A stretch of 20,436 bases of DNA from NCBI GenBank assembly GCA_027575765.1, contig JANBPT010000870.1:1-20436 (forward strand), in the 5' to 3' direction. Below are positions 20,154 to 20,436 of the stretch, piece after piece. The stretch comes from Tieghemiomyces parasiticus (lineage: Eukaryota; Kickxellomycota; Dimargaritomycetes; Dimargaritales; Dimargaritaceae). How positions within the stretch are numbered: the first letter of the stretch is position 1; every line of letters starts with the position of its first letter. Below the pieces are notes generated by a model, which did no database searches, was not told where the DNA came from, and was given only the letters and a program-made list of their open reading frames with translations. Position numbers and translations under genes: made by a program.

Positions 20154-20436
20154 CGGTAGTCCCCCTCCTTATGGCCCGTTTAACCGGGATACCGCAGGCG
20201 CCCTGATTCCCCGCTCGGGGTGAATCTAGGCCTGCGCCCGATGGGACCCCACAGTAACGCCAAGTTCTGCCCCTCTGGCGTCACCAATTTTTGCCTCCTT
20301 CCCTCCTCCGCCGCACTCTACCACCCACGGCGCCTCCCGTGGGCCCCCTATTCAGGTAGGTATATGGGCTGGTTTCAAACTCCTACATGGCTGAACCCCG
20401 TGCCCCATTCCCTACGTCCATCGCCCTGGCCTTAAC
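20154..20436. other. Right edge, nothing identified
   Basis: A + strand frame stays open from 20220 to the window end (71 codons) but shows no recognised motif. It could be the start of something beyond the edge or chance. No RNA gene or repeat was seen. Confidence 0.3.

Noticed and set aside
1..20436. CRISPR array, prokaryotic defence system or toxin-antitoxin locus
   Set aside because: No regularly spaced repeats, ribosome binding sites or operon structure; all confident genes are eukaryotic, and two of the confident gene models plus the two-exon unknown are spliced.

Overview
The window looks like nuclear DNA from a GC-rich fungus. The evidence is a KIN1/KIN2-type kinase with a C-terminal KA1 domain, a fungal-style MIT-domain protein, and spliceosomal introns of about 130-200 nt with GTAAGT-like donors and CTAAT-like branch sites. 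The very Pro/Ala/Arg-rich coding bias and long non-coding gaps would suit an early-diverging (zygomycete-grade) lineage. That placement is an inference and is weakly held. No CRISPR array, prokaryotic operon, rRNA or tRNA gene was found.

Layout, left to right: (1) 1-681, the 3' part of a decayed mariner-type transposase, + strand, cut by the window edge. (2) 1130-2211, a two-exon unknown protein, - strand. (3) 2212-4699, a gene-poor gap. (4) 4700-8244, a two-exon, 1137-residue MIT-domain protein, + strand, probably in endosomal/ESCRT-linked trafficking. (5) About 8470-12107, a multi-exon - strand MutL-family mismatch-repair gene of the PMS1/MLH2 type. Six exons from 12107 to 9764 join in consistent phases and carry all the GHKL ATPase motifs. 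Its C-terminal exons probably lie below 9614 but could not be fully resolved. (6) 12108-13484, a gap with a short AT-rich tandem repeat. (7) 13485-16781, an intronless 1098-residue KIN1-like kinase, - strand. (8) 16782-20436, mostly non-coding, with a possible relic of coding sequence on the - strand at 19263-20153.

The genes do not form a functional cluster. They are unrelated eukaryotic housekeeping or signalling genes: DNA repair, polarity/secretion kinase and endosomal trafficking. The MIT gene and the MutL gene converge. The kinase and the MutL gene are in tandem on the - strand. The unknown gene and the MIT gene diverge across a 2.5 kb gap. The most useful result is the MutL gene, which is invisible to single-ORF calling because its conserved motifs are split by introns. 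I found no convincing evidence of a wholly new biological system.
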